Assembly (NCBI GenBank): GCA_003550325.1
Contig: QKWP01000247.1
Span: 249,087 to 313,086 of the forward strand
Length of the DNA: 64,000 bases
Origin: Gigaspora rosea
Lineage: Eukaryota > Glomeromycota > Glomeromycetes > Diversisporales > Gigasporaceae
Reading direction: 5' to 3'
Shown here: positions 21,128 through 33,825 of the stretch, in pieces
Layout: every line of letters begins with the position of its first letter
How positions within the stretch are numbered: the first letter of the stretch is position 1
The notes under the pieces: model-generated
The model's input: only the letters and a program-made list of their open reading frames with translations
Databases searched by the model: none
Told to the model about the DNA's origin: nothing
Program-made: the position numbers and the translations under genes

Positions 21128-22762
21128 CTAACAAAAATCTAATTTATCGCCTTCTTTTCGATCTTTTCGCTTTCTTTTTATCATCTTTCTTTTTTTGCGA
21201 CCTTTTTTCCTTTTTTTACTTTCAATCCAACCTTCACCTTCATTGTCCTCATAATCTTCCAGTTTTCGTTTTCCTTTTTCCACTTTTTCACTATCTTCTG
21301 CACTAACCACACTTTCACCTTCACTTTCATTTTCGTCCTCACCTCCATCCTCACCTCCATCATCACCTCCATCGTCACCTCCATCCTCAGCTTCAACTCC
21401 TTCATCTCTAAATACTAACGCATCATCTTCTGACGGCAGTTTACTTGGTTTTTTTGCAGAGCCTCGGGTGAATTGTAATGTTATTTTTGCTAGTGGTACT
21501 GGTGTTGATGTTGAAGAGGCTGCTGACATTGATGATGTTAGTGGTAATTTTGATATTAAGGCTTCTGCTGCTTCTATTACTTCCGTTGATGATGATGGTT
21601 CATTTGTAGCTGTTGTTGTTTCTGATGTTTTAGGTGTTTTTTTTGATGTTATAGGTGTTTTTGATGATGTGGGTATTTCCGGTTTTGATGATGTGAGTGT
21701 TTCCGGTTTTGATGATGTGGGTGTTGGCGGTTTTGATAATGTGGGTGTTGCCAGTTTTGATGATGTGGGTGTTGCCAGTTTTGAGTATGTTACTGACCTG
21801 GATGTTGCTAATTTTGGTGTTGGTGCTTTTGAGGACACTGCTGATCTTCTAGGTTTTCTTCTTTCATATAATACAACTTTATCATCATCATCCACTCTTC
21901 CCCTTTTTACATCTGTTTCACTTGCTCATTCTTCAGTTTCTGTCTCAGCTGTATGACTTCTCTTTTATTTCTTGTGCCTATCCCCACCTTTCCTTTTCTT
22001 TTTTTTTCATAAATTTTCTTGCCCACTTAATAGTTCGGGATCAAAGTCAGGATCTGGGATATTATATAGTTCTCGGGCTTCGGCGGATAATGCCCAACTT
22101 GGACAATCCGGTGGTGGTATATCTTCCCTATCAATCTTCTCACCATAATGGCGTGGAATCATTCTATTGTTCTTAGGCTGCAGCTGTTTCACAACCGGAT
22201 CGATCCTTTTATGAAATAGCTGTTTCAACTAAATAATACGTATTGTATTAGGACGATACATTATTAATTTAATTGTAACTTAGCATTACTATAATATATT
22301 TGACTTACATGAGGTCCACGCTACCATTTTTCCACGCATATTAATTTTTTTATTTTTGCCCATCCCTCCCGCCCCTTTCAGTCGCTTCCTTATCTGTCAC
22401 CCATTCTTCCGCAGAATGATAAGCGTTTCCATCTTGACTTGTCGTAAACCGCTCAAAATCTTCCTGTGGGTACAGACCAATACCCTTATTTCAAGCACTC
22501 ATCAAGAATGATAATGCCTTACGTCTCCTTCTTCTTTTCTTCCTCTTCCCCTTGTCTTGAACAGCGGCAATTGCTCCCGCAATCGCTGCAGTGATCACTT
22601 TTGCGTCTACTAAAAATATAAAGTTAATAATTAATTGATTATTAATAAATTACTATATCGGCTTATCGAAATCTTACATTTTTGCTTCTTATGTTTGCGT
22701 GCTCTTTTTTTCGCCATCTTGCTGCTTTCAGCCTTGGGAAGTTGCTTTTCTTTTTTTCCCAT
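21128..22762 (-). pseudogene. Decayed multi-exon gene for a charged, low-complexity protein
   Basis: Minus strand. Exon-like blocks with canonical borders: 22762-22678 (ATG, MGKKEKQLPKAESSK…, donor GTAAGA), 22609-22523 (DAKVITAAIAGAIAAVQDKG, donor GTAAGG), 22463-22309 (EDFERFTTSQDGNAYHSAEE, donor GTAAGT), 22228-22007 (RIDPVVKQLQPKNNRMIPRH…) and 21960-21128 (Ser/Thr/Pro-rich repeats SKPETLTSSKPE, then acidic EDGGDDGGDDGG, then basic KKRKKGRKKRK). Frames do not join cleanly at several junctions, and in-frame TAA and TGA occur between 22007 and 21895, so it is judged broken. The composition suggests a nuclear protein. Its position beside a CACTA-type transposase could make it the element's second gene, but no homology to TnpA proteins is visible. 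Confidence 0.5.
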
Positions 22763-22899
22763 TGTACATTGAAATCGAAAAAATTAATGAGAAAAAATTT
22801 TAAGGTAAAAAAAAGGTGAAAGAGGATTGATTTAGTTGCGAAAAGTAATTTTAGGATGAGATATTGAATTGAAATCGACAACGAAATTTTCTAGGAAAG

Positions 22900-24900
22900 A
22901 TACCATCCTTTTTATAAGTTCGATAGCTATATGGTAATTATCTTCTATTATCTGTATTATCTGTCTTATGTCTCCTGATAATTAAAATTTATTAATAAAG
23001 CTGCATATAATATTAATTTACCTTTCGCTGAAAATAAATTATATTAATATCGCTATAATATCATTTAAAAATTACTTCATTAGGAAGATATACGAACGAA
23101 CTTAATAATTACTCGATCTGAAGTTCTTATGTACTCGAATAAAAATAAATTAAAATATAATATTAATATCGTTATAATATCATTTAAAAAATTACTTCAT
23201 TAGGAAGATATGCGAAAGAAATTATCAATAACCAAATTATCACATATTCTGCATTATTCCTTGGAATTCTTCTGTACTCGAATAGAAAATTGAACATTAT
23301 ATATATATTAAATTAATATCACTTAAATATCATTAAATAAATAACGATTACATTAAAATAATGTACCTTTCGCTTGGACAATACTGGACAATGCACCAAT
23401 CTGATTGTCACATGATTATCAGGGTTCGGTATTGTTCTTTGATTTTCTTTCGTACTCGAGCATTATATGCATTCTAATGCACGTTCCTTTGATCTTCTTT
23501 CCGTATTCGGTTAAAATTTTAATGTTGTATGCATTATATACGTAGTATAATACTATAATATATTTAGGTAAAAGATAATTAGGAAGATATACGAACGAAC
23601 TTAATAATTACTTGATCCGAGGTTCTTCCGAACTTGAATAAAAATAAATTAAAATAATATATTAATATCGCTATAATATCATTTAAAAATTACTTCATTA
23701 GGAAGATATACGAACGAACTTAATAAATACTCGATCCGAAGTTTTTCCGTACTCGAATAAAAATAAATTAAACCATTATATTAATATCGTTATAATAGGA
23801 AGATATGCGAAAGAAATTATCAATAACCAAATTATCACATATTCTGCATTATTCCTTGGAATTCTTCTGTACTCGAATAGAAAATTGAACATTATATATA
23901 TATTAAATTAATATCACTTAAATATCATTAAATAAATAACGATTACATTAAAATAATGTACCTTTCGCTTGGACAATACTGGACAATGCACCAATCTGAT
24001 TGTCACATGATTATCAGGGTTCGGTATTGTTCTTTGATTTTCTTTCGTACTCGAGCATTATATGCATTCTAATGCACGTTCCTTTGATCTTCTTTCCGTA
24101 TTCGGTTAAAATTTTAATGTTGTATGCATTATATACGTAGTATAATACTATAATATATTTAGGTAAAAGATAATTAGGAAGATATACGAACGAACTTAAT
24201 AATTACTTGATCCGAGGTTCTTCCGAACTTGAATAAAAATAAATTAAAATAATATATTAATATCGCTATAATATCATTTAAAAATTACTTCATTAGGAAG
24301 ATATACGAACGAACTTAATAAATACTCGATCCGAAGTTTTTCCGTACTCGAATAAAAATAAATTAAACCATTATATTAATATCGTTATAATAGGAAGATA
24401 TGCGAAAGAAATTATCAATAACCAAATTATCACATATTCTGCATTATTCCTTGGAATTCTTCTGTACTCGAATAGAAAATTGAACATTATATATATATTA
24501 AATTAATATCACTTAAATATCATTAAATAAATAACGATTACATTAAAATAATGTACCTTTCGCTTGGACAATGCACCAATCTGATTGTCACATGATTATC
24601 AGGGTTCGGTATTGTTTGCATTCTAATGCATGATTATAAATGTTTGACATTGTTTTCCGTATTCGGATAAAATTTTAATGTTGCATGCATTATATACGTA
24701 CGTAGTATAATTCTATAATATATTTAGGTAAAAGACAAACGCATTAATTTTTGACTAGGAAGATACGCAAAGGAAAATAATTTTACCTTTTTCTAGGAAG
24801 ATACGCGAATAGTTTTAGTTAGACGAAATAATCGAAAATTGGTACTATTTTTTCAAAAAAAAAAAGATTTCATTTGAGAAGATATGTTCATTATAGCAAT
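22900..24900. repeat. Dispersed aggaagatatacgaa motif array
   Basis: The motif (t)aggaagata(t)(a/g)cgaa occurs at 23082, 23202, 23581, 23699, 23797, 24176, 24295, 24392, 24756 and 24795, often followed by actcgatccgaag and ttccgtactcgaataaaaat. It is all in one orientation, in the 5' region of the Tnp2-like gene. Could be transposase binding sites, by analogy with other CACTA elements. Confidence 0.7.
23202..24610. repeat. 595-bp tandem repeat, two full copies and a partial
   Basis: aggaagatatgcgaaagaaa begins at 23202, 23797 and 24392, exactly 595 bases apart. Copies one and two are nearly identical; the third breaks off after about 210 bases with a small internal deletion (at ggacaatgcaccaat). 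Confidence 0.9.
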
Positions 24901-25865
24901 GATATGAGTGAAAAACTTGGTATATACATTTTGTAGAATATCGGCTCTTGTGATTAAGTTTATTTTTCCTTGTTATGGTTATAACACGTTTATCTTTAAC
25001 TTTCCGAAGAGTTTTGTTTCATTTGAAATCTTTATGCGGTCTAAGTTGTAAGTATTCTAAGAATTCTACTTATATCTTCTACTGTTCGTATATAAAAGTT
25101 TACTTTGTTAAATGTTTCGTGTTTATCTTGACGCAACCTTTAAGTTTTTCAACTGTTTTTCTCTTGAGAAAATATTTAGTGAACAGTTAATATTCGAAGA
25201 ATTCTATGCGTATCATCGATAGTCTTTCTGTACTCATAATATTACTATATTTGTATAATGCTTTTTATAATGTTGTACGAAGATATTTGTGTTTTATTGT
25301 TTTTTTTTAAAAAAAAAAAAAAAAATTGACGTGTTCCGGGAAGAAAAAAATAAACGCGTTCTGAAGAGAATTGATTGAATGAATTGTTTCCATGTTTTAT
25401 TTATACTGTATTATATATTACAAGGAAAATTAATTCCGATGATTTAATTAGTGATCGGTAATTTAAATCTATGATATGCATAAATTCTTGAATTGTTTAT
25501 ATATATAGGGCTGATTTATTTCGAAAAAGTATTTAAGACGTCGATTGCAGCATAAATTTTCTTGCAAAAATCTTGCAAAAAAATCAATACGCATTTTACC
25601 CAATATAAAAACTATAATAGTAAAATAATAATGTCGTCATCCGAAGAGAGTTCAGGAAAATATGTACGCAAAACAAAAAAAGTAGTATGTAAGTGCCCGA
25701 AATGTCAAGGGAAATATGTCGATCCACGAACACAGCAATCCCATATGGCCTTACCCGAAATTGGTCAATCTAGTAGGATCACCAAGCAATCGTCCACGGC
25801 AAAGTATAAACATAGAGAAGAACCACTGCCAGAATTTCCAAAACGTGCTAGTTCAGGAAGTGAAG

Positions 25866-26012
25866 ATTCAAATAACGATGATTCTGATGATAATGGTTCG
25901 GATAACAATGATTCTGATGATAATGGTTCGGATAACAATGATTCTGACGATAGTGGTTCGGATAACAGTGATTCTGATGATAGTGGTTCGGATAACAATG
26001 CATCGGATAACA
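25866..26012 (+). repeat. 30-bp coding minisatellite (Ser-Asp/Asn)
   Basis: Four to five copies of gatgataatggttcggataa plus caatgattct encode SDDNGSDNND repeats in the acidic N-terminal part of the Tnp2-like protein. Confidence 0.85.
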
Positions 26013-28638
26013 ATAGTTCCGAAGAAGATAGTACAGCCAGTGACGAAGATGATAATACAAACTCGAGTACTGAATCTATAAGTTTATTTCTAGAAGATGA
26101 TTTTATTGAACAGTCGCCAATCTCCAGAAAATCGGGTAAAGCAAAATTTCGGATGCCTTCACCCATCGATGATGAAGAGATGAACATTGATGAAGCTTTA
26201 GAAGAATCATCGCCATTTGATATATATCAACCATCAGATGATGATGAAATTATGATAATTCAGAAAGAAGAGCCTGATGATGCTTCTTCCTCAAGTAGTT
26301 CTTCTTCAAGTGATTCTGCAAGTGAATCTTCGCAAGCAAGCCGTGAACCTGTTAATTTTATTCCGCCAGAAATCGATCCTGAAGTTTTTGATCCACCGTT
26401 TACTTTCGATGATAATTCGCATGATTGGATCATCGTATGGATAATGAAATATCAGCAATGTTTCAATGTATCCGATGTTGGTACAGAAACATTAATTAAA
26501 TTTCTTCGAATTATACTTGTACATTTCAAAATAAATGAAGCCGATAAGTTTCCTACTTCTCTGACCACAACAAAATCGTCTTTAGGTATCTTAACTAAAT
26601 ATAAAAAATATGTTGCATGCCCGAAGTGTCATAAACTTTATGATCTATTAGAAGTCAAAAATTATTCAGAGGAAAATCAACCAGCATGCAAAATGTGTAC
26701 ATATGTTGAATATCCTAATCATAGATCAGAATCACGACGATCGGCATGTAATGAACCATTAGCAGAGATAATAAAAACAAATGAAGGAACTTTATTACGA
26801 GCATTAAAGCTTTACCCAGTTGGAAGTATAAAGCAGCAACTTTATATGATGTATCAGCGGCCAGGATTTGAGGTGATGTTACGGCATTCTAGAAATAGAA
26901 ATGTCCCAAATGGAATTTTCTCAGACATATACGAGGGTAATATCTGGAAAAATTTCGCTATAAATCCTGATGATCCTACGCCATTTTTTACAAATGATAC
27001 ACTTGATAGCCATATCGGCTTAGCTATGAATATCGACTGGTTTCAACCATTCGATTATACAATTCATAGCACTGGGGTAATTTATGGAGTTTTATGTAAT
27101 TTACCACGTGAAGAACGATTCAAACCAAACAATATTTTAACATTAGGTATCATCCCTGGTCCAAATGAGCCTAGTAAACATCAAATAAATCATTATCTTG
27201 CTCCAATCGTCGACGAGTTAATTGAATTTTCTTCCGGTATAGAATTACCATCAACATTTGAATATAAAGAAGGACGCAAGATATACGCTGCACTTATTTT
27301 ATCGGCTAATGATGTTCCTGCTGCAAGAAAAATATGCGGTCATGCAAGTTATTTAGTAAAATGCCATCGTTGTCCAAAACGTGCAACATATGATCGTGAA
27401 ACCAAAAGAAATCACTACGGTGGTTTTGAAAGTATGGATGAATGGTTCAAACCAGTAGATATTTCACAATATTTTAGTGCAGCAAATCAATGGTTACTTT
27501 GTACAAATAAACAAGAACGTGATGAGCATGTTTCAGAAACGGGAGTAAGATGGTCAGAACTATATCGGCTAAATTATTTTGATCCAGTTAAATTTATGGT
27601 AGTTGATCCAATGCATTGCCTATTTTTAGGTATCGGCAAGTGGATAATGAAGCAGTGCTTATTAGATCATAATAAACTTAATAATAAACAACTTTCAATA
27701 ATTGAACAACGTATGTCGAACGTTAAAATTCCATCAGATATAGGTCGTATTCCATCAAAAGTCGCACGTGGAGCAGAAGGATTTAGTCGATTTACTGCAG
27801 ATCAGTGGAGAATATTTTATCAAGTGTATGCTATACCGTGCATGTGGGATTTGCTATCACATGGAGATAAAGAAATTATTTTTAATTTTGTCTGTGCATG
27901 CAATTCATTAGTAAGCCGAATAGTCAGGCAAAGTGACATAGACGAAGCACATAATCGGCTAATAAACATGGCAAAGTTAATTCAACAAAATTATGGCCCA
28001 CATCTGATAACATCCAATATTCACTTGTCGCTTCACATTAAACAATGTTGCCTAGATTATGGTCCGCCATATGCATATTGGTGCTATTCTTTCGAAAGAA
28101 TGAATGGTTTGTTAGGATCTTATCCAACTAGTAATCGATCCATTGAACCTGAACTTATGCGCATTTTAATGAAAAATGCGCAAGTAGAATATAGAATAAA
28201 TTCAGTCAATAATGACGAAACTGAATTACTATTTGACAAATTTTTCCACTTTTAGATAAAAAAGTGTGTGGAAGTTTGAAGATGACAGAAAATTTTGAAA
28301 GTGAGGATTTAATAGCATATCTGGATATGGCAGATAAAATAACTATTGGTAGTGATATCATGGGAACAGAAAGATATCCTGGAGAAATGCTTAGACCAAG
28401 AAACGAGAATGTAAATCTTCCCGATAATATTTATCAAATTTTAGGAGAATATTATTCTACACTATATTATTTCGATCCAGATGATATGATGGCAACATCA
28501 ATCGATCGAGTAATTACACAATTTGGAAGATTAAAAATAGGAGCAGAAATATATGGATCGAAGAATGCCATTAGATATAGAAGTCGATCATATATTAGAG
28601 CAAAGTTCCTTGCTTATCGTGACAATTCTCAAGATATA

Positions 28639-29216
28639 AGGGAGATGGGGGTATTGTGAACAGGGGGGTATTGTGGACAGGGCGGGTATCTTATGATCTA
28701 GTGATCAGAGTTGGATGATTTTTATACCATTCGAATCATCTCAAAGAGACGAATCGGATGGTATAAAAATCATCCAATTCTGATCACTATATCACAAGAT
28801 ATCATTATTTATACAAAATATAAGATTTTGTATATATTTAAAAATCTGCAAATTTTTACATAATATACCTTTAACCATCTTGGGATCCCGTAATTGGATT
28901 TTAACATTTGTGCTTGTTAGAATCGTCTCACTGAGACGGTCATTTTGGTGGTAAAATCATCCAAAACGGACCAGTAGATCAAATTTTATCACGGTGTCCA
29001 CAATACCCCCCTTTCTTCTAAAATTTAATTTTTATATACAATTTTGTGTACCAATTATTTATATCTAAAACAATATATGATATAAAGATTTTTTTGCAGT
29101 AATTTATTTTTTATTAAGCATAGTTCAAATAATAAAAATTGTATAAAAATCTATTTGATTTTTAAAAAGTTTTATTAGTAGAAACTTTAACATGTCCACA
29201 ATACCCCCGTCTCCCT
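28639..29216. mobile_element. 578-bp TA-flanked MITE inside the transposase gene
   Basis: Ends agggagatgggggtattgtg and, inverted, agggagacgggggtattgtg. Target TA at 28637-28638 and 29217-29218. A second, inner inverted pair (aggggggtattgtggac at 28660-28676, gtccacaatacccccct at 28997-29013) repeats the end sequence. The interior holds a hairpin (28690-28800, ggatgatttttataccattc and mirror) and the gagacg…ggaccagtagatc module (28925-28985) shared with 6234-6662 and 58409-58706. It looks like a Tc1/mariner-type non-autonomous element. Confidence 0.85.
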
Positions 29217-29618
29217 TATATCCTGGACAAATACAATACTTTTTTCAACATAAATTTAATAATGAAACACACCATCTAGCTTATGTCCAATGGTATATGC
29301 CACATTCCTCAAAAAGATTTTTCTTATCATTACAGTTGAATAATGATACACGTTGTGATATAGAAATTTGGCGAGAAAAATTTTATGAAGAAGCAAGAGA
29401 TTGTATACTTCCCATACAGAGGATATTAGGACGATTTATCCCTTCTTCATATAGATTTCAATCTGGTAATAATGTACAAAAAATATTAGTAGTAATTCCT
29501 ACAAATAAACAATTTAATATATAATTAGACCGATAGTTTATTGATTAATATATAATTAATAAATATATAACATATTATTAATAAATATTTGTATAAATCA
29601 TATATTATCAAAATAATT

Positions 29619-30290
29619 NNNNNNNNNNNNNNNNNNNNNNNNNNNNNNNNNNNNNNNNNNNNNNNNNNNNNNNNNNNNNNNNNNNNNNNNNNNNNNNNNN
29701 NNNNNNNNNNNNNNNNNNNNNNNNNNNNNNNNNNNNNNNNNNNNNNNNNNNNNNNNNNNNNNNNNNNNNNNNNNNNNNNNNNNNNNNNNNNNNNNNNNNN
29801 NNNNNNNNNNNNNNNNNNNNNNNNNNNNNNNNNNNNNNNNNNNNNNNNNNNNNNNNNNNNNNNNNNNNNNNNNNNNNNNNNNNNNNNNNNNNNNNNNNNN
29901 NNNNNNNNNNNNNNNNNNNNNNNNNNNNNNNNNNNNNNNNNNNNNNNNNNNNNNNNNNNNNNNNNNNNNNNNNNNNNNNNNNNNNNNNNNNNNNNNNNNN
30001 NNNNNNNNNNNNNNNNNNNNNNNNNNNNNNNNNNNNNNNNNNNNNNNNNNNNNNNNNNNNNNNNNNNNNNNNNNNNNNNNNNNNNNNNNNNNNNNNNNNN
30101 NNNNNNNNNNNNNNNNNNNNNNNNNNNNNNNNNNNNNNNNNNNNNNNNNNNNNNNNNNNNNNNNNNNNNNNNNNNNNNNNNNNNNNNNNNNNNNNNNNNN
30201 NNNNNNNNNNNNNNNNNNNNNNNNNNNNNNNNNNNNNNNNNNNNNNNNNNNNNNNNNNNNNNNNNNNNNNNNNNNNNNNNNNNNNNNNNN
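29619..30290. other. Assembly gap (672 N)
   Basis: Unsequenced. Nothing can be said about its content; open frames reported across it are artefacts. Confidence 1.
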
Positions 30291-30624
30291 AACGTAAAAT
30301 AATAAAATATCGGCATAAATTTTGATTATAATTAGCAGTTTAACTACTCAGTATTATATCTTCTTATAATGTAGTTGTTCATTAGAATATCAGTTTATAT
30401 CGTAAGCCGATATTTAGTTGTTATATCAACCTTAATAATATTGGTCTTTTTTTGGTTTATATTTTAAAAAATTAATATGTCAACAAGATATCGGATGGCA
30501 GATATTTATATGGTTATATTAATTAGCCGAATATCTTTTACCTGATTTTATAATGTTTGGTTTGTTACATATTGCCTATAATCTTCTCAATATCGGCCTA
30601 TCATATTAAAAATTTCGTCCAGTG

Positions 30625-32045
30625 TTTACTATAGGGGCTTACTCCCACCCCCAGGTAAGATCTATAATAGAATTTTAGCCAATCAAATTTAACTAAGTTA
30701 AGATTTTTCTTGACCCCCCATCCCCTAAAATATTATCTAATAAATGTCAGTGCTCTAACCTAGTCATGATTAACTGGCCCAGGTCCTAGAATATTAAACA
30801 AAAAGCAGTCATATAAACCGGACTGTCTGAAAACAAAGCTTCTAGAATCTTTATCCAGTGGGTTCTCTATAAATCTTGCACATCTTTTTACATTTGTTTC
30901 CAAGCCACTCATGATGATTGTATCTAATATGGTAGGTGTCTTTCCTTTTTGGGAGCAGTAAATATTGCAGATCTTTCAGAAGGTACGCCAAAACGTCCAC
31001 TTTTTGAAAATTCTTCACAAACTAATGATACCAAAAATGTTCATCTGTAGCCTTAGTAAAGACAGTAGTTCGTCTCGTATAATCCAAAATTCATCAGAGA
31101 GCCGCCAAGTACTTTCTGAGTTGTGGTGAGTGATAAACTCTAAGCTTGTTAGCAGGTAGTCTATGAACTTTACCTCTAAACAACAAGTGCTACTTTTGTG
31201 GTGAGTAACAAACTCTAAAGCTGTTAGCAGATACTCAGTTAACTGTATCCCTAAATAACAGCAGCCGTTTTTTTACTATTTCTTTTAGGTTTTACTTCTG
31301 AAGTGTTAGAATATTTGTTGGTACAAGTGATCGGTAGGTAGAGTTACGGAAGATCCTTTTTAATTATATTTTATTAGATCCAAATTTAAACTTTGAATTA
31401 ATAATAATATATATATTATAATAATTTCTTTTATTTATACTTGTATTTTTGAGTAATACAAAAAATCTATTGCTACATAAATCAGTTTTCAAGTTGGTGT
31501 TATAATTCAATTGTTAATATATTTCTACTATTGATTCAGCCAAATAGAGATATTCAGAGCAATATTCAAAAACCAGAGTTTGCACTATAGCTATAGTATA
31601 CAATTGTAATATATTATTTGTTGTAATAAGAGTACACAATTATATGTACTGCAACTTGCTATCACATAGTTTAGGTTTTCAAAGATTGCTCTAAATGCCT
31701 TAGATTAATTAGTTAGTTTTTTAGTACTAAAATATGATGTTTTGATAAACCCAACAAATCTAACAAATTTGAAAAATTATTATAAATACTTTTTATATAT
31801 CTGCTTCTAAATTGCTAAAAAAATTATATTTAAAAAATTATTAGTATTATTAAAATACCTACTTTTATAAAAAAAAACAATAAATAAATAATTAATTAAT
31901 TATAGAATTTAAGATTAATAGTATTTTATTGTATAAGAGCAAAAACAAAAATTTAGTCCTAAATTTAAATAATTAAAAATATTGTATTAAAAAATAATTC
32001 AATATTAATAATAAAATTAACAAAGTAATATAAACATACAATTAT
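30625..32045. other. Gene-free stretch with small tandem repeat
   Basis: 30630-30725 has C-rich runs (cccacccccagg, gaccccccatcccc). 31125-31265 holds two imperfect copies of a unit of about 72 bases (gtggtgagtgataaactcta…gttagcaggtagtc). On the minus strand 31020-30945 reads EEFSKSGRFGVPSERSAIFT, possibly a coding relic, but I do not recognise it. The rest is AT-rich. Confidence 0.5.
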
Positions 32046-32048
32046 TAT

Positions 32049-32329
32049 AAAATGCACCTATAGTGTTTTATAACAAAAAATAAATTTTAATTACTTTAGA
32101 GTTAGATTAAGGCCTGTATTTTATCAGAGCATTAGTATATACAAAATTTAGCAAAAAAGTTTTTATTAAAGCCTCAAAAGTAATTTTATAAGCAAAATTT
32201 TAAGATAGCAAATATTTTTTTAAAAAATAAACAAAAAACAAAATTTTATATTACATTTGATTTTAAATTTTAATTGGCTATTCTAATAGTTTTGTATAAT
32301 ATAGTGTAAAACACTATAGGTGCATTTCA
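32049..32329. mobile_element. MITE with telomere-like-family core (copy D)
   Basis: Ends aaatgcacctatagtgtttt and, inverted, aaatgcacctatagtgtttt. The core has gttagattaagg and then attaaagcctcaaaagtaat and ttttataagcaaaattttaa, matching copy E (61355-61581: gctaaagcctaaaaagcggt, ttttataagcaaaatttta), although the ends of the two copies differ. Confidence 0.7.
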
Positions 32330-33059
32330 GTAATATCGTAAATAAAATATACCATTTTTTTAAACAAAAGTAAATTATAAAAAAAACTAGTGAATTAATA
32401 GTTTTTTTTTATTCTTTTTGTTATGTTCATAATGTACTAGCTCATTGCATATGCATTTTGATGAAAGCTCTTAACTTAGTGCACTTAGTAATCTACTTTT
32501 TATAGTGGGTATTTACAAACTAGAGAAGAATCATATAAGAAAAAGCAAAAAATAGCACAGTTTTGAGGCTATATTACTTTATAAAAGCAAGCTAGTTTGT
32601 TATATTTTTTTATACTTTGTAATCTGTAAAACTTCAGCAACAAGTTGTTTAAAGAAATATTATAACTGTAGCTAAGGTATTTGGAGAAAATGTTAAAATA
32701 TAAATTCATCAATTTGTGTAATTTATGAAAATAATAAATTTTGGATGTAACAAATTGTGTAACTTTAAAAATAGCAAAAAATATTGTGAGTAATAGTAGA
32801 AAATGTGTTTTATTGCAATATTATAAATTTGAATATAAAAATTGTGCAACTATTAAAAGTAGCAAAAAATGTTGTGAGTAATCTTAGAAAATTTTTTTTA
32901 TTAAAATATTAAAAATTCTATTTAATTTGATTGAAATATATTATATTTAACATTTATAATAAATCTAATTCAAAATTTCAGATTATTATTTGCTAGAAGC
33001 TAAATGTATTTTTGAGCCAAGGATCCAAGAGAGAGAGCACCATAGTGTATAGTGCACCA

Positions 33060-33620
33060 AAATACAATTCTTATAAAAATAAAATAAAATTAAATAAAGA
33101 AAAAATAAAAAAAATCAGAAAATAAAAAAATATATAAATTTAAAAAAAATATAATAACAATAAATATAAGAAAAATAGAAACTTTAAAGTAAAATATAAA
33201 ATAAAAAAATAAAAATAAAATATTTAAAAAAATAAAAAAATAAAAAATATCAAAAAAGAATAAAAATAAAAATATTTAAAAAAATAAAAAAATAAAAAAT
33301 ATCAAAAGTATAATATATTAAAAACAAAATAAAAAATAAAAAATATTAAAAATATAAAAATATTAAAAATAAAAAAGAAAAAATTAAAAAATTAAATAAA
33401 TAAATAAAAAGAATAATTATAACATAAAAAATAAAAAAATTATTAAAAATAAAAAAATTTAAATATGATACAACAAATTAAAAAAATATAATATCAATAA
33501 ATATAAAAAAATAAAAAAAAAATAAAAGGATAAAAAATAATAGATAAAGCTAAAAAAAAAATCAAAAAGTGTAAAAATATTAAAAATAAAAAGAAATTTA
33601 TTAGTTTGTCTTTTATAACT
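33060..33620. repeat. A-rich simple-sequence tract
   Basis: Irregular (aaaat)n and (aaaaatatt)n repeats with almost no G or C. A related tract is at 34370-34505. No gene. Confidence 0.85.
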
Positions 33621-33825
33621 AAAAAATTAAACCCTTGCTTATAGTTAGAGTAAGGGTAAGCCTGGGATTGAAATAGTATAGATTATACCAAAATTTCTCA
33701 GAAGTTTTTTTAGTTAGAAGCCAAAATGAGGGTTAATAATCAAAATTATAAGATATATATTGTTATAGAATAGGTTTTAAGTTTGGTAGAAATTAGTTTG
33801 AAAATTAGAACTTAATAAGGAAATT

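Larger units (their letters stand above)
25631..29524 (+). pseudogene. Tnp2-like CACTA transposase, split by a MITE
   Basis: The main frame runs 25631-28255 (ATG MSSSEESS; 874 residues). An in-frame TTG lies 69 bases upstream, but the ATG fits a eukaryotic gene better. Order: Cys cluster CKCPKC (about residue 20); acidic Ser-Asp repeats (80-215); CPKC…CKMC finger (about 335-360); NIDWFQPF (about 466), NDVPAARKICG (about 560), DPMHCLFLG (about 660) and SFERMNG (about 820), all hallmarks of Tnp2/CACTA enzymes. After TAG the protein continues in the next frame (28264-28638, ESEDLIAYLDMADKITIG…) and beyond the inserted MITE (29219-29524, ending NKQFNI). The TAG follows ttccacttttag, which resembles a 3' splice site, so either a missed intron or a frameshift explains the break. 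Removing the MITE and one TA restores the frame exactly at 28638/29219. Confidence 0.85.
20228..30624 (+). mobile_element. Probable CACTA-type transposon, about 10.4 kb
   Basis: Both flanks (20230-21010 and 29520-30620) are dense in short ccgatat / atatcgg motifs in both orientations, the kind of subterminal repeat expected in CACTA elements. The left end cattcggaataaaaattg… and the inverted right end cactggacgaaatttttaat… align loosely. The right boundary ends in cagtg as CACTA elements do, but no clear 3-bp target duplication is visible, so both limits are tentative. Contents: a decayed minus-strand gene (21128-22762), a 595-bp tandem repeat (23200-24600), a Tnp2-like transposase (25631-29524) and an N gap. 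Confidence 0.5.

Noticed and set aside
21468-21956. Plus-strand open frame rich in FDDVG repeats
   Set aside because: It is the complement of the Ser/Thr/Pro-rich minus-strand gene remnant, and a by-product of its repeats.
25765-26187. Other-frame reading of the Ser-Asp repeat region
   Set aside because: Low-complexity shadows of the 30-bp repeat in the Tnp2-like gene.
29525-30316. Open frames across the N gap
   Set aside because: They consist of unknown residues.
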